Source: Caldilineaceae bacterium
GTDB lineage: Bacteria; Chloroflexota; Anaerolineae; Caldilineales; Caldilineaceae
DNA: 19,686 nt
Direction: 5' to 3'
NCBI GenBank assembly: GCA_014879855.1
Contig: JACSRH010000101.1
Span: forward strand, 1-19,686
Of the stretch, positions 16,351 through 19,686 are shown in pieces. Under the pieces are notes generated by a model. That model worked only from the letters and a program-made list of their open reading frames with translations. It searched no databases and had not been told where the DNA came from. Both the position numbers and the translations under genes were made by a program. How positions within the stretch are numbered: position 1 is the stretch's first letter; every line of letters begins with the position of its first letter.

Positions 16351-16382
16351 TCTCTGTCTCCCTCTGTTTCCCTCTGTCTCTA
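16351..16382. repeat. Ten-base direct repeat (CTCTGT units) before the DinB-fold gene
   Basis: CTCTGT recurs at 16352, 16362 and 16372, exactly every 10 bases (minus strand: GAGACAGAGG units). It supplies the ribosome-binding site of the downstream minus-strand gene and touches the TAG that ends the remnant frame at 16380-16382. Confidence 0.75.
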
Positions 16383-16521
16383 GCGATAGATCACTTGACT
16401 TGCCTCGAGCGCCGCGCCAGCCCCGCGACGATCGGCCGCCACCTTTGCACCCATCAGAATTTCGGGCGCTGATCGAGCGCGTGACCGCGTTCGATAGCTG
16501 TGACAGGCCGCCAATGCCCAT
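16380..16521 (-). pseudogene. Small gene or remnant with a strong ribosome-binding site and an apparent frame break
   Basis: On the minus strand, 22 bases after the kinase stop, ATG 16521 has an ideal AAAGGAG (16533-16527) five bases upstream. The first ~17 codons (MGIGGLSQLSNAVTRSI) look natural, but the same frame then turns into Gly/Arg/Ser-rich text overlapping the next gene. Reading one base on, from 16469, gives 29 protein-like residues (APEILMGAKVAADRRGAG and then ALEASQVIYR) ending at TAG 16380. Joined, they would make a ~46-residue protein that stops 30 bases before the DinB-fold ATG. Either the sequence has an extra base near 16470 or the gene is decayed. Family not recognised. Confidence 0.4.
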
Positions 16522-16543
16522 GTCTTCTCCTTTGGTGGGCTGC

Positions 16544-18037
16544 TTATTTTACCAATTGCTGGTACAAAATCACCTGTTGCTCAAGCGCCGCCTGGTGGAA
16601 AGCATGGCGCGCCGCGTCTGGCTGCATGACTGCCGCCGGCGCGGGCGGCAGATCCGACAAGGCGGTGATCTGGCCCAACGCGCGCAGCGCCAGCAACGCC
16701 GCGCCGCGCGCGGACAGCTCCGTTTCCTGCGTGACAAGCAGCGGACGGCCCAGCGCGTCGGCGATAATCTGCTGCCAGGCGCGCGAGCCAGCCAGCGCGC
16801 CGCCGCTGGCAACGACCGTGCTCGACTTGCCGCCCTCGGACAGCAATGGCGCCAGCCGCCGGTGGATCAGGGCGAAGCGATAGGCGATGGCCTCCAGCGC
16901 GGCCTGATAGATGTCGAGCGGCGTTGTGGCTAAGGTGAAGCCCTGCAGCACAGCCTGGGCATTGTCCCGCCAGCCCGGCGCGCGTTCACCAGCAATAAAA
17001 GGGAGCATCTGGAGCCCATGCGCGCCCGGCGTGCGCTGCGCCCATAAGGTTTCCAGCTCATCCAGCCGCGGCAGGTTGAGCGTTGTACGCAGCCAGGCCA
17101 GGAGGTTGCCGCCTTCCGTTGTTGCGCCGCCGAGCAATCCTTCAGTTGCGGTGACGCGATAGAGCCACAGGCCGTCCGGCACGACGGGCAGCGCGGCCGG
17201 CACGACGACGCGCAGCGCGCCGGTGGTGCCGATGGTCAGCGCGATGTGTTCCCCATCGCCCGCGCCGCTGCCCACGTTGGCGCCCGCGCCGTCGCCCACC
17301 GCGGGCAGCCACTGCGCGGACGCCAGCGCCGGCCAGCGTTTGCGCCATGCCGGGCGCAAACGCCCTGGCCGCGGCGCCACGTCCACCAGCGGCGACAGTT
17401 GGCTGGCCGCGATCGGCAATCGCGCCAGCCATGTCTCGTCCCATTGCAAAGTGTGGCGGTTGAGCAGGCCTGTCCACGACGCGACGCTGTAACTCGTGCA
17501 AAGATCGCCGGTCAGCCGCCAGAGCACGTAGTCGCCGATCGACATCCACCGCACGCTGCGCTCCAGCCATTGCGGGTGTTCGGCTGCCATCCACACAAAG
17601 CGCGCCGGCAAATAGGAGCTGTGCAACACGCACCCCGTGCGTTCGTGCACCGCCTGCACGCCGGCGCCGCCCAACGCCAGCCGCAGCGTCTCCACCGCGC
17701 CGGCGCAGCCTGGCGCGGCATAAGTCAGCACCGGTGTGGCCGGCTGATCTTGCGCGTCAATGCCTAGAATGCTGGTGACGAAGGTGCAACCAGCGACCGC
17801 AGTTACTTGCCTGTCCGCAACGCTCAACTGCCGGACAACTTGATCGACCGCCTCGACAACAGCCTCGAAAAGCCTGTCCGCCGCGTAGGTCATGTCGCCG
17901 GTTGCGGCAATATCAGGGTCGTAGGCCACTTGGGCGACAATGCCTGGCAGCGGGCGCGCCCGCTCGTCGAAAACCAATGCGCGCGTCGAAGAGGTGCCGA
18001 TGTCAAGAACAAGCAAAGTCTGCTGAGTGGAGCGCAT
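16544..18037 (-). CDS. FGGY-family carbohydrate kinase (gluconokinase/xylulokinase-like)
   Basis: ATP-dependent sugar or sugar-acid kinase of 497 residues. The FGGY N-terminal phosphate loop reads VLDIGTSSTR (10-19) and the catalytic base is D249 in VGDGAGAN. The ATP-domain motifs TIGTTGALRV and ATEGLLGGATTEGG, and MLPFIAGERAPGW, resemble gluconokinases most. One difference: the substrate-site text normally WADXR-like reads YAAPGC, so the substrate may not be gluconate. The start was taken at ATG 18037 because AAGGGA lies six bases upstream; ATG 18043 is too close to that site. It is divergent from the MaoC gene and may lead the whole minus-strand run down to 14834. Confidence 0.9.
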   Translation of the reverse strand: MRSTQQTLLVLDIGTSSTRALVFDERARPLPGIVAQVAYDPDIAATGDMTYAADRLFEAVVEAVDQVVRQLSVADRQVTAVAGCTFVTSILGIDAQDQPATPVLTYAAPGCAGAVETLRLALGGAGVQAVHERTGCVLHSSYLPARFVWMAAEHPQWLERSVRWMSIGDYVLWRLTGDLCTSYSVASWTGLLNRHTLQWDETWLARLPIAASQLSPLVDVAPRPGRLRPAWRKRWPALASAQWLPAVGDGAGANVGSGAGDGEHIALTIGTTGALRVVVPAALPVVPDGLWLYRVTATEGLLGGATTEGGNLLAWLRTTLNLPRLDELETLWAQRTPGAHGLQMLPFIAGERAPGWRDNAQAVLQGFTLATTPLDIYQAALEAIAYRFALIHRRLAPLLSEGGKSSTVVASGGALAGSRAWQQIIADALGRPLLVTQETELSARGAALLALRALGQITALSDLPPAPAAVMQPDAARHAFHQAALEQQVILYQQLVK

Positions 18038-18099
18038 AAACATTCCCTTGGCGGCTTTGTGTGCAAGGTGGAAAATTTCCTCTTGTCGTTGATGTCTAC

Positions 18100-18106
18100 T
18101 ATTATG
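18100..18106. promoter_or_regulatory. AT-rich divergent promoter region between the kinase and MaoC genes
   Basis: TATTAT (18100-18105, plus) and CATAAT (18106-18101, minus) are overlapping -10-like boxes in the 110-base gap between divergent genes. No good -35 was found for either direction, so this is tentative. Confidence 0.3.
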
Positions 18107-18147
18107 GTGACATAGCTACCCTGACCATGCAAACGAGAGGTGAGACG

Positions 18148-18615
18148 ATGGCTGGTCGTTACTTCGAGGATCTGACGGTCGGTGACGTGATCCAACACAG
18201 CTTAGCGCGCACTATCACCGAGATGGACAACGTGCTCTTCAGCGCGCTGACCATGAACACCCAACCGCTGCACCTCAATGAAGATTACGCTCAGCAGCAC
18301 TCGGAGTTTGGCCGGCGCATCGTCAACGGCATCTTCACGCTGGGGCTGGCGGTTGGCATCACCGTGTCCGAGCTGACCGAAGGCACGCTGGTCGCCAACC
18401 TGGACTATGCACGCGTGCTGCACCCTCACCCCATGTTTCACGGCGACACCCTCTACATGACCACCGAAATCATGGAAAAACGGGACTCGCGCTCGCGGCC
18501 CAGCCAGGGCATCGTCCGCTTCCATCACATCGGGCGCAACCAGGATGGCGTGGTCGTCATCGATTTCGAGCGCACCGCGTTGATGAAGAAAAAAGAAAGC
18601 TGCGCGCAGCTGTGA
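18148..18615 (+). CDS. MaoC-type hydratase, mesaconyl-CoA hydratase-like subgroup
   Basis: Hot-dog-fold (R)-specific acyl-CoA hydratase/dehydratase relative, 155 residues. The region TITEMDNVLFSALTMNTQPLHLNEDYA and FGRRIVNGIFTLGLAVG matches the 2-methylfumaryl/mesaconyl-CoA hydratase type. The catalytic His is H42; the position of the usual hydratase Asp, five residues before, is N37, which I believe is common in this subgroup. The acyl-CoA substrate is unknown. ATG 18148 has an AGGTGAG just upstream and gives MAGRYFEDLTVGD, the typical start; earlier starts (18127, 18061) add unlikely residues. Its TGA overlaps the next GTG (GTGA), coupling it with the acetyltransferase. Confidence 0.86.
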   Translation: MAGRYFEDLTVGDVIQHSLARTITEMDNVLFSALTMNTQPLHLNEDYAQQHSEFGRRIVNGIFTLGLAVGITVSELTEGTLVANLDYARVLHPHPMFHGDTLYMTTEIMEKRDSRSRPSQGIVRFHHIGRNQDGVVVIDFERTALMKKKESCAQL

Positions 18616-19187
18616 AGTTTCAAGGCCACATTGTCACCGAACGTCTTCACCTACGTGAGTTTATAGCTGAGGATTGGCGCGCCGTGCTGGCCTACCAAGC
18701 GGCCCCGCGTTATCAGCGCTATTACGACCTGGCTGAGCCGACCGAGCAGAGCGCGCGCGACTTTGTGGCGATGTTTCTGGCTCAGCAACAAACCCAACCG
18801 CGCCTGAAGTTTCAGCTCGCCGTCACCCTCAAGCGCACCGGCGCCTTGATCGGCAACTGCGGCGTACGATTGCAGGCGCCTGGCGCGCGGGAAGCGGATA
18901 TCGGCTACGAACTGAATCCCGAACAGTGGGGGCAGGGCTACGCCAGCGAGGCAGCGCGCGCGATGGTCGACTTTGGTTTCACGGAACTGGGCGTCCATCG
19001 CATCTGGGCGCACTGCATCGCTGATAACGCAGCGTCGGCGCGCGTGCTGGAGAAGCTGGGCATGCGTCAGGAAGGCCGGCTGCGCGAGAAGGAATATTTC
19101 AAAGGCCGCTGGTGGGACACGCTGCTCTACGCGATCCTGGAGTCGGAGTGGCGCAACGCAGCCATGCCGCAGCCTTGGCGCGCTTGA
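18612..19187 (+). CDS. GNAT acetyltransferase, RimJ/RimL type
   Basis: Cytoplasmic N-acetyltransferase of 191 residues that uses acetyl-CoA. Family text is clear: an opening TERLHLREFIAEDW, the acetyl-CoA loop QWGQGYASEA, the helix RIWAHCIADNAASARVLEKLGM and the C-terminal FKGRWWDTLLYAIL. RimJ/RimL relatives acetylate ribosomal-protein N termini, but homologues also modify antibiotics or small amines, so the target is open. The start is GTG 18612, overlapping the MaoC TGA by two bases, so translation is coupled. No terminator is visible in the 140 bases to the next gene, which otherwise hold only a candidate promoter for it. Confidence 0.9.
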   Translation: MKFQGHIVTERLHLREFIAEDWRAVLAYQAAPRYQRYYDLAEPTEQSARDFVAMFLAQQQTQPRLKFQLAVTLKRTGALIGNCGVRLQAPGAREADIGYELNPEQWGQGYASEAARAMVDFGFTELGVHRIWAHCIADNAASARVLEKLGMRQEGRLREKEYFKGRWWDTLLYAILESEWRNAAMPQPWRA

Positions 19188-19301
19188 CGATAGGCCTCAG
19201 GTTGGATCAAACCCAGTGTGTCCGAAATTATCTGTGCTTGTCGAGATAGTGGAGAGGCGCTGATCGCCGTGCCAGTTGATTCGTCTATCCAGATTTTTTC
19301 A

Positions 19302-19307
19302 TATTAT
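19302..19307 (+). promoter_or_regulatory. Candidate -10 of the SDR gene
   Basis: TATTAT lies in the AT-rich patch 21 bases before ATG 19328. TTGATT (19276-19281) is the closest -35 look-alike but stands 20 bases away, longer than usual. Confidence 0.35.
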
Positions 19308-19327
19308 TGTAACACCTGAGGGTATCT

Positions 19328-19686
19328 ATGCCAGACAACAAGATGCAGGGCAAGCGCGTTCTGGTCACTGGATCGGGCGTCGGAATTGGACGTGAAGTCG
19401 CGCTGGAATTTGCGCGTCAGGGTGCGGATGTCGTCCTGCATTACGCCAGCAGCCGGGGCGGCGCCGAAACCGCGATGGCGGAGATCCAGGCAGCGGGCAG
19501 GCGCGCCGCGGTTTTTCAGGCTGACCTCGGTCATGTAGAGGAGTGCCAGCGGCTGGTGGATGAGGCGGCCAGCTTTTTGGATGGGCTGGATGTGCTGGTC
19601 AACAATGCAGGCATCACCGATACCGTAGACTTTTTAGACGTGACGCCGGCGCAGTTCGACGACCTGTACCATGTCAATATCCGCGG
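19328..19686 (+). CDS. Short-chain dehydrogenase/reductase, N-terminal part (cut by window end)
   Basis: NAD(P)-binding oxidoreductase; the first 119 residues are visible of an expected ~250. The cofactor glycine motif is TGSGVGIG (14-21), and the structural NNAG is at 92-95. The acidic or basic residue that decides NADH versus NADPH falls near HYASSRGGAE (after strand 2), where the serines and arginine suggest NADPH, tentatively. The catalytic Ser-Tyr-Lys lies beyond the window. ATG 19328 has GAGGG six bases upstream. The opening resembles FabG/glucose-dehydrogenase-like SDRs, but substrate cannot be stated. Confidence 0.9.
   Translation, partial: MPDNKMQGKRVLVTGSGVGIGREVALEFARQGADVVLHYASSRGGAETAMAEIQAAGRRAAVFQADLGHVEECQRLVDEAASFLDGLDVLVNNAGITDTVDFLDVTPAQFDDLYHVNIR

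Overview
The window reads as chromosomal DNA of a GC-rich, monoderm-like bacterium, most likely Chloroflexota (Caldilineae/Anaerolineae type). This is inferred from gene content, not from a marker gene. The pointers are an actinobacterial/chloroflexal-style polyphosphate glucokinase, two lipobox-bearing lipoproteins, a single-domain PPK2, and intergenic spaces full of short hairpin repeats. No rRNA, tRNA, CRISPR array, transposase or phage gene was found.

Layout. (1) 1-2618 is a polyphosphate-related stretch. It holds the lysine-rich tail of an unidentified gene, which appears frame-broken near its end, then a PPK2-type polyphosphate kinase. Convergent to these lie a polyphosphate glucokinase and a VOC/glyoxalase-fold protein. 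(2) 2619-3054 is non-coding, with three REP-like palindromes and two promoter candidates. (3) 3055-5267 holds a D-2-hydroxyacid dehydrogenase and DNA polymerase IV. (4) 5284-7743 has a large hairpin repeat, then a secreted lipoprotein hydrolase (carboxypeptidase-regulatory-like domain plus alpha/beta hydrolase) translationally coupled to a YgfZ/GcvT-like folate protein. (5) 7744-12142 is a complete polyamine-type ABC importer operon, potABCD, with a promoter, a leader and a terminator. (6) 12173-14744 has a 40-residue membrane microprotein, a small Cys-containing protein and an ABC exporter. (7) 14834-16349 is a minus-strand three-gene cassette (DinB-fold protein, TPR-like protein, chloramphenicol-phosphotransferase-like kinase) joined by ATGA overlaps and flanked by two different repeats. 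(8) 16380-18037 holds a frame-broken remnant and an FGGY carbohydrate kinase. (9) 18148 to the end holds a MaoC-type hydratase overlapped by a GNAT acetyltransferase, then an SDR enzyme cut by the window end.

How the genes fit together: the best-supported functional units are the Pot transporter and the polyphosphate-use pair (PPK2 making nucleotides from polyP, PPGK making glucose-6-phosphate from polyP). The other neighbours look like ordinary metabolism and stress genes in short operons.

No single spectacular new system is visible. The most unusual points are the intergenic hairpin elements that contain the stop codons of flanking genes, the coupled DinB/TPR/CPT cassette, two apparent frame breaks in otherwise protein-like text, and a small hidden membrane protein. 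All family names come from reading the translated sequence; no database search was run.
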